Shown here: positions 20,734 to 31,442 of the stretch, one piece after another
Numbering within the stretch: the stretch's first letter is position 1
Layout of the letters: every line of letters starts with the position of its first letter
NCBI GenBank assembly: GCA_001466705.2
Contig: LATX02000089.1
Coordinates: 1-64,000 of the forward strand
Direction: 5' to 3'
Source of the DNA: Moniliophthora roreri
Lineage: Eukaryota; Basidiomycota; Agaricomycetes; Agaricales; Marasmiaceae
DNA: 64,000 nt
Notes under the pieces: generated by a model
What the model saw: the letters and a program-made list of their open reading frames with translations, nothing else
Databases searched by the model: none
What the model was told of the DNA's origin: nothing
Program-made: the position numbers and the translations under genes

Positions 20734-22389
20734 TCAACCAACGAAACTATACGAAACAGAAACACGGAGACCAGCATCCCTGAACCCATCCAAAGCAAAT
20801 AAATCGTTTTCTATGTGACAAGCCTCCCCAATCAACCTGATAGAAACCGACTTTAAGCTATTGACTCCAACATCTGAGGGGAGTCCCCGAGTTGCGAGCC
20901 AGCGGGATGTGATGGCTTTGAGCAGAGCCTCTCCGTCCAAATTATAACCATGAACGGCCAGTGTGAGATTTGCGAGCCGTGGAAGGAAAGGAGTCGACTC
21001 GGATGAGCAGGCGTGATCAACTAAAAGGTTCTGTAGAAAGACAGAGGTGACGATTTTATTGATCGGAAACTCCTCGTTGTCTCGAACCATTTCTTGAATA
21101 TGTAAGTTCTCCAGGGCGGGCATAAGCCGTAACAGTGAAATAGCTTGGTGGTCGAGCATTGGTAGAGATTGGAGATGAAGCGTGGTGATGGTGCAAGCTG
21201 AACGACGAAGGAAGGTTTCAATAGGCACTTCCAGATCGTCCCACCGTACCCAGTCTTCAGAGATACCTGACTTCAAGCCGGATATCAAAATAGATGTGAG
21301 CTGGGGAAAGTTAGAATGGCGAAGGATACACGAGACGTCGTCCTGCGATTCGGCTTCAATGACCAAATTTTGTATATTGGAACACGTAACCATAGGACCC
21401 GTGTACGCTTCGCCACCGCCAACGCGGAACAATTCTAACCTTTGAACGTTCGAGCATAGTGGCAAGAATTCGAGGGAGTTGATTGCATATGAATCATGGA
21501 GCTTCAGCGTTCTAATCTGCTCCAAGGGAAGAAGAAAATCGACCACGTGGAAATCGGGTTTGAACGCGAGATGTGAGAGGTTTGGGGCGAACTCGAGGAT
21601 GTTCAACCTATCGATCCAATCGTCGACAGGCTCGGGTGCGCTGTCCGGGATTGGGACTTCGTTGAAATAAAGCCATTTGAGTAGTGGAAGGCGACCTCTG
21701 ATTTGTGTGAAAACCGGATGTCGTATTATGGACGTCATAACTCGAAGTTCGAGGTCGAACCAGCGATTCGAATGCTGAACCAGGAGACTCAAAGTGTCGA
21801 GCACTGGTTCGATGTTTCCTTCCGTGTGCGAGAAATCTAATTCCAACTTCAAAGGTGCCTTTTGTGACCGTTCGAGGAAGAGCCGCGTCATGCGCAACAA
21901 TTTGTGGTGATCCGACTTCCAGTTAGAAAATTCGATACATATCGACGTCCAAAGACTGGGTGAAGCAAGAGCAACGTCTCGCCAGCGTCCACAAACCATC
22001 GATATGGCGACGGCAGGCGGTGGTGCACACGGCCTGGTAGAATCTTTCTGTTCCAAGCAGAGTTCGTTCTGCTCGCAACAAAAGGTGAACACGTTCAAGA
22101 GAATTTCCGCTGGGAGTCGGTGTACTGGTGACAGCAAGGAGCGGTATCGGTCCATCGACTTTCTGAGGCCATCCCGTCGACTTTCGAGCGTGATTATAGC
22201 CATCTTTAACCGGCTTATCTCTGCCTGGCAGTCTTTAACATCCTTCTCTGCGTCTCGAAGGTATTGAGTGATGATATGTCTGTCTGCCGAGGAGATTGTG
22301 TTGCGAAACAGTCTCTTCATAGCCGAAGAGCGACTGACTGAGAGGGACTTGGACAGAGATTTATGTTGAATAATGGGAGTATCCAACAT
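20734..22389 (-). CDS. F-box domain protein, 551 aa
   Basis: Single exon with ATG at 22389-22387. Layout: a basic N-terminus, a coiled coil at about 45-84, then an F-box at about 88-150 (SPVHRLPAEILLNVFTFCC ... VCGRWRDVALASPSLWTSI), followed by about 400 residues with Leu-rich, LRR-like periodicity (LRTLKLHDS, LENLHIQEM, LANLTLAVHG). This coiled coil plus F-box layout is a large expanded family in Agaricomycetes. By family, the F-box would bind Skp1 in an SCF ubiquitin ligase; the target is unknown. Divergent from the histidine phosphatase gene. Confidence 0.9.
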   Translation of the reverse strand: MLDTPIIQHKSLSKSLSVSRSSAMKRLFRNTISSADRHIITQYLRDAEKDVKDCQAEISRLKMAIITLESRRDGLRKSMDRYRSLLSPVHRLPAEILLNVFTFCCEQNELCLEQKDSTRPCAPPPAVAISMVCGRWRDVALASPSLWTSICIEFSNWKSDHHKLLRMTRLFLERSQKAPLKLELDFSHTEGNIEPVLDTLSLLVQHSNRWFDLELRVMTSIIRHPVFTQIRGRLPLLKWLYFNEVPIPDSAPEPVDDWIDRLNILEFAPNLSHLAFKPDFHVVDFLLPLEQIRTLKLHDSYAINSLEFLPLCSNVQRLELFRVGGGEAYTGPMVTCSNIQNLVIEAESQDDVSCILRHSNFPQLTSILISGLKSGISEDWVRWDDLEVPIETFLRRSACTITTLHLQSLPMLDHQAISLLRLMPALENLHIQEMVRDNEEFPINKIVTSVFLQNLLVDHACSSESTPFLPRLANLTLAVHGYNLDGEALLKAITSRWLATRGLPSDVGVNSLKSVSIRLIGEACHIENDLFALDGFRDAGLRVSVSYSFVG

Positions 22390-22603
22390 CGTTCTTGTCG
22401 AGGCTCAACTTGAGATTGCCTAAAATCAGACATGCCCTTGCACAAGACTCGGTAAAGATAGACGCACAAAGGTAGAACCGCCAAAACCTGCCACTTCAAC
22501 TACAACTTTCAATGTGATTATAACTTTTATACACACAATGGTTACCTTTTTCTGAGAAACTCCAAAATGTCAGCCTTGCTGGCAGTGGAAGCAACTAAAG
22601 GTA

Positions 22604-22620
22604 CTCACTCACTGAGTGAG
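22604..22620. repeat. 17-bp palindrome upstream of the F-box gene
   Basis: CTCACTCA-C-TGAGTGAG, perfect 8-bp arms around one base, 215 bp upstream of the F-box start codon. It resembles, but does not equal, a bZIP half-site pair. Confidence 0.4.
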
Positions 22621-23367
22621 GGTTTGGTACGAAGAAAACGTTCCACGTGACTGTTCAGGCAGTGTCATTGCACCGCTTTTTGCCTTTTATGGTAGCCATC
22701 TTCACTCGTCACCCGACGCGTTCTTTAACCATGAAGAAGAGTAGAGGAGGGTGGTATGTCGGATAATAACGTGAGCTATGGGAGTTCAGTCTTCCATTTC
22801 ACTGCCAAAAACCTGGTCATTGACCCTTCGGAGCTCTTGGGAAGCAATCATCCTGGGTGACTTGCCATCAGGGTTCGATGGCAAGTACGGATCCGTTTTC
22901 TGGCAGTGGCGTCCAGGCGTTGTGGCTAACCGACGATGAGAGCGAAGCCGAACGACGAAACGAACCAAGCAAATCCATCTTTCGGACCACAACTTTCCCA
23001 CCCATCTTATACCTTCCAAACTGGCAGAAGAAGACGAATCCTCGTGAACTCGGACTCGTAACAGTGAGTTGCTCTTGTTTTCAGATGGATCTTAGAATGT
23101 GAAAATTGACATCTTTTTGGTCATTTGAAGCTCTGTTAACGCATACCGTATCGAAGGCATCGCAACCTGAAGTGTCGAACCCGTGTAACTCTGGGGGTTG
23201 ACCAATGATTCAAGACTTTGGGGTGTCTACCGCTTTTCATTGTCAGTCGAGCCTTTATCAGTCTGCACGTCATTTGATGACGATGGTGTAAAAAACGAGA
23301 AGCAGTGACCTGGGTAGGTAGACTGAGGAGGTCGCGAACGCACGTGCGTGTGACACACCGTGTTCAG

Positions 23368-23453
23368 CCAATCAGCTCCGTAGCGTTCCTTGACCCATGC
23401 TGCACCGTTCTACGAGCGAACCATCAACTTCTGATCCTATGTGAGTATATATA
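23368..23453 (+). promoter_or_regulatory. CCAAT box and TATA box of the secreted phosphatase gene
   Basis: CCAAT at 23368-23372 and TATATATA at 23446-23453. The TATA lies only about 17 bp before the first ATG (23470), so transcription may start near or after that ATG; in-frame ATGs at 23482 and 23491 are then possible starts. Confidence 0.45.
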
Positions 23454-23469
23454 CCCAACCCATCCCACA

Positions 23470-24774
23470 ATGTGTCCTCTAATGACCACAATGCTCTCTC
23501 TCTTAGTTCTCTTACCACTTTTTTGTGTCCCTTCGGTTTCGATGGCCTTCACTTACACAGTTAGTGCCCATCGAAATTCACGTGCCCCTTATCAACAATA
23601 AGCAGACAGTTCCCGGATTCTTTATTCAAGACAATGCGACCACTGCTGAAGCCGTGAGTTGCTCAATTTGTCCAAGCTACTATCTCCAATTCACACCATG
23701 ACAGGTTCCACCTCGTTTTGGGTTAATTGACGATTCTGATAACCGCTGGGACACATTGCGCGCGGAAATAGACCGCTTGAACTGCGAAGCAGAAGAGGGG
23801 ACGTCGTACAAGGTTGTAATATTCGGTAGGCACGGACAAGGGTTTCGTGAGCTTCAGCTATTTTTGATCAATCATCCTCCAACTGATCATGCGTTCCAGA
23901 CAATGTCGCTGAATCTAAGTATGGGACGCAAGCGTGGGACGAGTGAGCCTTTGTGAGATCTGTTCCAGGCAAACCCGCCTTACCACAGCTACAGTTACTG
24001 GTCGAAACTCAACGGAGACGGTGAACTAGTCTGGGGGCGTAAGCGCATTTCCCCACCCTAGGAGCACCAGGGCTCATCTAGATCTATGTCGTAGCTGACG
24101 CCAAGCTCACACCATTGGGCGAAAATCAAGCTCGGGCGGTGAACAGAGCATGGAAGACCGAACTCGCATTCAACATCCCTCTGCCCAGACGTCGTTACTG
24201 CAGCCCGATGACTCGTGCCCTGAGTACCTATATTCTTACTTTTGAGGATATTCCTCTTGAGTGTAGGCCCCTCGTGCTTGAGGTGCGTTGTTCCCGTCCT
24301 CGCGCCCTTCTTAAGTGTTGACACGTTCCCCAACTAGAACTGCAGAGAAGTATACGGTGTGCACACTTGCGACAAACGCCGCTCCCGAACGTACATCTCT
24401 ACGACTTTCCCTCAGTTTGATATTGAAGAGGGTTTTACCGAAGAGGATCAACTTTGGACTCCTGATGAACGGGAGACTGACGAGCACGTTGCTCTGAGAG
24501 CAAAGGCAGTTTTAGATGTCATTTTTGAGAACGATGGTGAGACATGTAAGTGTATGAGAGTCGTTCTAGGGCAGGGGTTAACATTCTGTAGTCATTTCGG
24601 TCACGGGTCATAGTGGTATCATCAATGGGTTCAACGCGGCTGTTGGGAGACCATCGTTTTCACTTCAGACTGGTGGTATGCGATATGCGTTTCAGGTTTA
24701 CATCACACTTGCTCACCTGTTTACAATCTTTTGCAGGTGTACTACCCATGATTATCAAGGCAGTGAAGAATTGA
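23470..24774 (+). CDS. secreted histidine phosphatase (phosphoglycerate-mutase fold)
   Basis: Branch of the histidine-phosphatase superfamily found in fungi (PMU1-like); likely a phosphomonoesterase. Coding exons: 23470-23559, 23606-23653, 23705-23846, 23900-23942, 23995-24038, 24095-24282, 24338-24545, 24592-24675, 24737-24774 (294 aa). The hydrophobic N-terminus (MLSLLVLLPLFCVPSVSMA) is a signal peptide. Active-site motif VVIFGRHGQGFHNVAESKYG with the catalytic His; downstream LTPLGENQARAVNRAW, the Arg-bearing YCSPMTRAL, and the second catalytic His in SVTGHSGIINGF. All key residues are present. The first intron is short, and an alternative acceptor 3 nt upstream would add one Gln. Convergent with the BTB-like gene. 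Confidence 0.9.
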
Positions 24775-24906
24775 GGGTATATACACCAGTGCAAACCAGG
24801 AATTGACATATGCATACTGCGGCGTAAACGACATCGAATGAAACCTTGGCGTGGAAGTTCGGCAGTAGAATACATGATCGGAAATAATCAGACTCTGCGT
24901 CAATCT

Positions 24907-26130
24907 TCAGATAGACCTCTGAAAGAACGGCATCAATACTAGCGGCAAGAGTAACAGTCACAATGAAGCTCACAACTGCCATTGACCACTCGGTGAGAAC
25001 AGTATTTAGACGCGCATCTCTAGCTTTGATACATTCGCCACAGACGATGTCACCAGTATGTGCCATTATGATTTCATGAATGAGACTCGTCGCTGTATCT
25101 GATGCCCAGCCCAACGGTTAAGCCCAACTCCGACTAGTAAAAAGTGCTCGCTCACCTGCTCTAACAAACCAAGTCAACGAAGCCACCCCCATATTCCACA
25201 TCCTCCCCAAGCTCTTCTGATCTTCAAACCCGCACTCTGCCGTCTCATCGTGAAGATCCGGTTCAGTTCCTAACAGGTTTTTAAGAATTTCTTCTCTCCC
25301 TATATGTAGGCGAAGCAATCGCAGAAGGTACGACGCCCCCATACGTTGAGCTAGGTCTTCAGTGATGTTCGATGACTCAACAGGCAAGGTGTGTGGTGAA
25401 ACAGCTATAGCTAGGTCATGCATATCGTAATGCGCCACGAGGGCATAGACTTCTAGCGGGTCTAGAGGTGCAAAGGAGAGTATTTTGTCGAAAAGATGAG
25501 TGTAAGGAACTATGATGGATTTGGGTTGGATACCGAATATAGGTAACCAATTGATACACTTGGAGAGTATCTGAAAGTCTGATATGTTGCCCTCTACCGT
25601 ATGGGTGCGAGTAGGGATATTGTAGATTGCCCTCAGGATAAATTCCAGTTCGGAGGAAGGAACATCTTGGAGAAAGATATGCTGCTGTTCTCTTTCCTGG
25701 CTCAGGAGAGGCAGGAGACCCCTGAAATTGTTGTTGGAATATAGGAGGAGTGAGGATTCGTCGGCATAGAATGAACAAAAATCACTCGAAAGAAGGATGA
25801 TATTTGGAATGGGTCTCCTACTTGGAACATCGGGTACAAAGTTCTGGGAGGGAGGTATTGGATTGATTTCAAGAAAAGACTAAGGATAACGCAAGTGAGA
25901 GGAAAGAGCACAAGCTCGGACAAGACGATCGTACCCCAAGTGACGGATATGGGTTTTGGAGTTCAGCGGTGTTACTTGAAGTACTATTTGAGAGTCTCGT
26001 TTAGAACTACGTTGAATCTGATCGGAGATACATACCGTACGTACCGGGAGCGTTGGGGTTCAATGGGTGCGCTCTGATATCCTTGGGGCTCCAGATTGGC
26101 TAACTGGAGAAACACGGCCTGGTTGAGCAT
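24907..26130 (-). CDS. BTB/POZ-like protein (Agaricomycete family), 331 aa
   Basis: Coding exons on -: 26130-26045, 25983-25935, 25879-25156, 25098-24974, 24918-24907. After a Pro/Ser-rich leader comes a diverged BTB-like core (PNIILLSSDFCSFYADESSL, then FLQDVPSSELEFILRAIYNI), a helical part with LDPLEVYALVAHYDMHDLAI, and a tail CGECIKARDARLNTVLTEWS ending AVRSI. The tail corresponds to the CxxC...WSxxKRTI end of a large Agaricomycete family. By family, a protein-protein interaction module, perhaps a ubiquitin-ligase adaptor; no partner can be named. The last exon has four codons; reading through that intron would instead add about 50 unrelated residues. Confidence 0.8.
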
Positions 26131-28702
26131 TTTAGTACAGCGATAGGATGTCGCGATCACTCACATAAAAGTATGCACTACACCAGCTTTCTCACAAACC
26201 ACCACGCCTAGATTACTTAGCCATGCCTGGTTACTGAGCTGATCGGTCGACTTACTAGAAGACATAACATTTACTCGTGCCACGTCGGTCGGATGAAAAC
26301 GATGTCGGGAGGTGCTTTATTCCGCAAGTACTGACACAGGTCATCATTGGTAGTTCGGATCTCTCTGGGCCAGGAGAATTTTAGCTTGTACCAATCCTTG
26401 TCCTCGAGGAAACACGAAAGCGACAGAGTAAAGTCGGACGCATGGGCGGGGTGTACTATAGCATTCTGTGGTCTGAGGAACAAACGAACGAAGGAATGCT
26501 ATGAAGGGTACCGGTGTAGTAGAAACGCTGGCCCTCGTTTTATAGGACAGGCTATTCAGCTCTATGAGTTCCTAGCTGACTGCCGTGAGCTCGAGGCGCT
26601 GGTTTTCTCAGTGTAGTCCCAGGAACTTGGCTCACCGTAGGCCCACTGCATTGCTTTCCACGCATGACCAGCCAAAATGTTGGTCCTATTACCTCTCAAC
26701 CTCGCGACCGTAGACAGTGTCTCCTGCTCCAGATTCTCAAGTTTTTTCTTTCTAAAAAAAAGGCAAGTAGTTGGTTGAGGTATTACGCCTCTCATGGACG
26801 ACGGCCTGACGCCCCGGACACCATCGGTATTATTACCAATAAATTCTGTGAGTGAGACTTTGGCTACTGGCTCCAAGAGTACTGACCCAACCATCATCAC
26901 CCACTGTCGACGTCGTTTACAGGCTTGTCCCCAGACTATCGCACCGCTCACCCTTCGACCTCGGTTTTCTCGATCTCGACATCAGGCCTTAGCAGGAGAG
27001 GGGCCACCGTATTCTCATGAACTCCCCGTTTTCTTTTAGGACAGGAAGTGTGTCTGCGAAACGTTTAAAGGATCGCGGGCAGACACTGGGCTGTTAGTGG
27101 CTCCCCGCTTTCCCAAGTCATCGGGCATACTATCAATGTCTCTGAACCCACAAACATCCTCCCCGACATTACCGTCTCGATTGTATAACTCACCTTATCA
27201 GACACGCTTTTCCTTTCGCCTTATTCACGTCTAGACGTTTTGGTGTGCATAAGCCTCCACTGGTGAGCTCGGTGCGGGTTTTCACCCGGAAGAACACATG
27301 AACATTGGCACAGAATGCCGAGGATGGAATGTCTGGATTACTGCATCGGCCGCTACGTTCTGCTGCACCAAAGTAACACATGGAGCGCAGCATGCACACA
27401 GAGGTAGCCTGATTCTGTGGAACCGATGATGTGGGGGAAGCGAGATTGGGGAAGATGGCGATGTAAAGGAAAAGGGATGAAGAATCATCGTGCATCATTA
27501 TACTCCCTGGGTTGGCAGCTGTTCCTAGACGAAATAGTCGGCACACCCGTGTAAGTATATAGCTCTCTCCTCTCTCTCTGCTTTCTTCTTTGGATGCTTA
27601 TAGAAAGTCGCAGGGCGAAATGGTCTCCGGGAGATTCAGGTGCATGGATGATAGAGGGTAGACTAGCCTTCAAGACGGCCAGTTTCGCTTTCGAAAGGAG
27701 TGAGGAGCTTGTGTACGATAACCCGGATGGTCTGTGTTGATTCGCAGCAGCTTCATGCATGACCCAGAAAGTGGTGGAAATATGCAACGGCAAGAGTCTG
27801 ACGAAGACTGATCGCATGAGAGGTCCCATCAGCATACGGATCTGGAGGTCCAGGATGTAAAAGAATACCCCATCTTCTTCGGGTGCTGAAGCTTTGAAGA
27901 GTAAATCACGACCTACGGGTGCAGCAGTTGGTGTAGATAGACGTACAATGTAAGTATTATAAGTGACTGGTTATAGTCTTGTAGTCGCGCTAAATTGTTG
28001 GTCAGCGTTGGACTTGCGCAGGTCGAGAATCGCAGCTGGCGGATTACGAAAAACCAGCGTGAGACCGTTTCTCTGAGTACCGAATCGCGGATGCAGTGGT
28101 GAGTAACCGGTCGACTAGGTCATGCTTCACCATCGTTCAAATAGTCACTTCTGCTATTCCCCAAGAGCGTATCCTGTCTCGAGTTCTGGAACACGACCTC
28201 GTCTCAAGGCACTATGAAAAGGCACCAACAATTGATGACATTTACTCCACTCCCTGAACGGCGAACCTGTTCAAGTACCACAGCTCTTGAGTCGAATTCC
28301 GATTCAAGGATGCCCCCGGTGTGTGGCTTCTTCAGAACTAGTGATCACGTTTGTCTCCAAGACTTGATGTCTTTTTTCGACTTTATGCAGACGCAGGCAA
28401 TTTTATTTCACGTCGGGGAATTGTTTCTTTATTCCGGCGTGAGACGGTCAAGTTTTTTCTACAGAAGGAAGTCTGCATGGTTGTTGTCACCGCCCATTTC
28501 TCCCGAGTCTAGCTCTTTCTGCGTCTGGCAATGCCTTGCCTGAGACCATGGTGTTGGTGAGTGTTGAAGTTGTGTAAAGTATGCTCATCGTGTCGTATAT
28601 GCTAGATACAATGCAGATATCTACCCGTATAATACAGATGTCAGTATTACCTCGCCAATAAGATCTATCATAATTAAGTCGAGAAACCACATAACCGTCC
28701 CC
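26131..28702. other. 2.6 kb without a recognised gene
   Basis: Minus-strand stretches at about 27485-27900 (contains APVGRDLLFKASAPEEDG) and 26562-26951 have some gene-like composition but no motif I can place and no coherent splice chain. They may be remains of another BTB-like gene. Nothing else seen. Confidence 0.35.
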
Positions 28703-31155
28703 TCACAGTCGCCTCCAGCCTTCACCTTCCTCAACTGGCCACTTCAGGTTATCCTTCTCAATCACAACAGGTCCGCTCATGCCATTCATAGAACGATCCG
28801 GAGCCCCAGCAATCCAACTACGACCCCGACCACCAGGGTCAGTTTCATCGTCACTACTGTCACTGTATACCACATTGTCCTCCCATCTGGAAACACCACT
28901 GTCACTCTTGGCTTTCGATCTATCTCCATGTCGCATTCTCGAGTACTCGCCTCCCATCAAGTCATCCTGTAATCGTTGTCCGCTCATCAGACCCTCTTGA
29001 TCTCCCTTCCGCCTCACCGAATTCGGATTCACCAGAAACCCTCGTCTACTGAGCCCAGCCTCGGCCTTAAACCTGGCCTTGTCCAGCTTGGGCTGAATAT
29101 GTTGGAACTGAGGCTGCAGCGAAGCCGCCAGGGATTTCAGATTGAGAGGATCATGTGTGTGTTTCGAAGAGTCCTGATTCGGGAACGACAATTCTTTTCG
29201 ATGTGCGTCCAACTGCTGCTTGAACGATTGCGACTGACTTGGAGATCCAGCAAATGGAGTGCCTCCGGATGCTATACTCATGTGTCTAGTAAACCCACCA
29301 CTTGACCCTGGAGAGTTCCCAAGTCCCAGCTCTGAGGTTCCAGAAAGAACCTGCACACTTTCCGGCCTCTTCTTTCTCACTGGAGGAGGGGGAGCGTTAC
29401 GACTGGGCGAATCCTCCGTCGTTGGAGAGAACGGCGATGCATTAGAAGACGTAGGGCTAGGGTGGTGCAAAGATTTGGACCGAAACAGTCTCAGTGTAGG
29501 ACTATCTTCGCCTGAAGTTCCCCTCCGCAACGGCGTGCCTGTCGGGGTCGTATCCGCCGAGTCCGACGTCATACGGTCAAACGCCGAGACATACGGACTA
29601 GCTGATTTGGATCCTGTGGTCGTGTCCACTAATTCAAATGGACCAGATGAGACAGTTGTTGCACTATGCAACGGTGGCCGAGTGTAAGGTCCCGAGGGTG
29701 ATCGTTTATGCCTCTGACCATCTGCGGTTAACGATGACTCTGTTTCCAAACTGGGAGGTATCGGAGGCGGTGGTTTTCGATAACTTTGGTCTGGATGTTT
29801 TGGTGGAGGAAGGCTCGATGTGTTTGGAGTGGTAGGTAGAGGGGCATTCTTGCGGGTAGGCGATGTCGACGGTGATTCAGACACCTGAGGATACTTCAAA
29901 TCTTGTGAAGATAGGAATGGACTACGTATAAACGGATTCGAGCTTGAAGTGCTTGCTAAAGCGACTTGTTGAAACGAGCTGGTCGAGGTCGGTGGAGAGG
30001 GCTTTTTCCTTGACGGTAACGGTGGTGCCTGCGCATGATCTATATCCGATCCGGAAGCAGAAGATGCTGACGCCGATGAAGCACCTAGGCGCTTGCCTGG
30101 GCTACTGCTTCGTGTCATCGACGAAGAAGCTTGAGAGAATGGTGAAGTTGACTTTGCAGAGCTTTTGAGCACCTGCAACACGCGTTCCCGTTCCAACTGC
30201 TCCTCAGCTTTCTTCATCGTCTGCCCCGCTTTAGACGCCTGTAAGCTTTGCTTCATGAGCGTGGACGTGACGTGAGCCATGTGTGAAGGTTTGGGCGGTA
30301 CAGCAGGTGGAACGGACGCGGGACTTGATGAATGTGGACCTGGCTTGGACGCTACCAATGACGGGCTTGTCGATGCCAACGAACTATGCCGGGGCGGTGG
30401 TAACGCGGCAGATGAAGGCTTTCGTGGAGGCAGAGGCGGCAGTTTCGAAGCAGTCGAGTCAACAGTCCCGTCGTGAGATTTTGATGACGGCGGAACGCCA
30501 GGGTTTGATTTGGCACGGCCAACGGTGAAGGGATTGTTTGACGATGGATGCTGCGGAGGGGGTGTAAATGGATTTGGTAGTGCACTATCTGCACTAGAAG
30601 ACGTCGGGAGAACACCATCAGTTGACCTCCGTGATGGAGTTGGTGGTAGATTCCGTTTGAAGGGAGAAGCGGGGCGTGCTATAGGACCTGCTGTCGGGTG
30701 CGCTTGGGTTAGGTAGTCGTTAGCGAGACCTCACACGTAGCCTTCCGTTGCAGCCTACCTTGTACAAAAGCAAGTCCTCTATCGACCTCTTTACCAGATT
30801 CTGCGTGTACTATCAACCGGAGGGCAGCGAAAAATTGACCACCTGATAGGATGTCGGTTTGCGACAGATTAGGTGAAAAGAAACGTAGAATCTGGGGAAG
30901 TTCAGTAATATTTCTACATGAGCATAGTAGGACACGCACATTATCGATGACCGCAGCAGGTACATGAGAATATCTCCCCTTCAGCCATGCCCTAGCTTCC
31001 CGCAAACTAAGGGTCAATTCTTCATAATACGCATCATCATGTCCTTTGGCATCCTGCTCATCGATGAGGGTTATGTCCGCCAAACTGGAGGTATACAGGC
31101 TGTATTCGGCGTCACTGAGAGCGGAAACATGCAGATCGAGGCGGCGCAGTGTCAT
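28703..31155 (-). CDS. EH-like domain protein with NPF motifs and a Ser/Pro-rich tail, 782 aa
   Basis: Coding exons on -: 31155-30940, 30891-30759, 30702-28703. The first ~115 residues resemble an Eps15-homology domain: LRRLDLHVSALSDAEYSLY at the start and LSGGQFFAALRLIVHAESG in the place of the second EF-hand-like helix. The rest is low complexity with many SP/PP motifs, three NPF tripeptides (NPFTPPP, NPFTVG, NPFIRS) and a conserved-looking basic block (RRGFLVNPNSVRRKGD). NPF is the peptide that EH domains bind. By inference this is an endocytic or trafficking scaffold. The frame of the large exon has no stop up to the exon-2 junction, and the joins are in phase. The 48-nt first intron is a multiple of three, so reading through it cannot be excluded. 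Confidence 0.75.
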
Positions 31156-31442
31156 GAAAGTATGAAGTCAAGTCAGGTCTGCCTGCCGTTGCCGAGCCTC
31201 ACAGGCACGTGATAAATGCTCATTTCCAATAACTTTCACTCACGCAAGTGCTGAATTCGGAGACATTTGCAAAGGACATTGATAGTGAAATAAAATTGAA
31301 TGATGCATGGGGACAAAGTCTAAATGTCTCGACGTCAACTCCGGATGATATTTTCTCGATTGTGGACACTCGAGGTCATATCCCGAAATACCCGACATTG
31401 GGCTAAAGCATTATACAACCCGCCCCAACTGTGAGTCATCAA

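Larger units (their letters stand above)
22390..23469. other. intergenic between divergent genes
   Basis: 1.1 kb shared upstream region of the F-box gene (-) and the secreted phosphatase (+). Contains the palindrome and the CCAAT/TATA elements listed separately; no gene recognised. Confidence 0.45.

Noticed and set aside
26562..27835. Minus-strand frames that could form another gene upstream of the BTB-like gene
   Set aside because: No conserved motif and no consistent exon chain; reported only as unassigned sequence.
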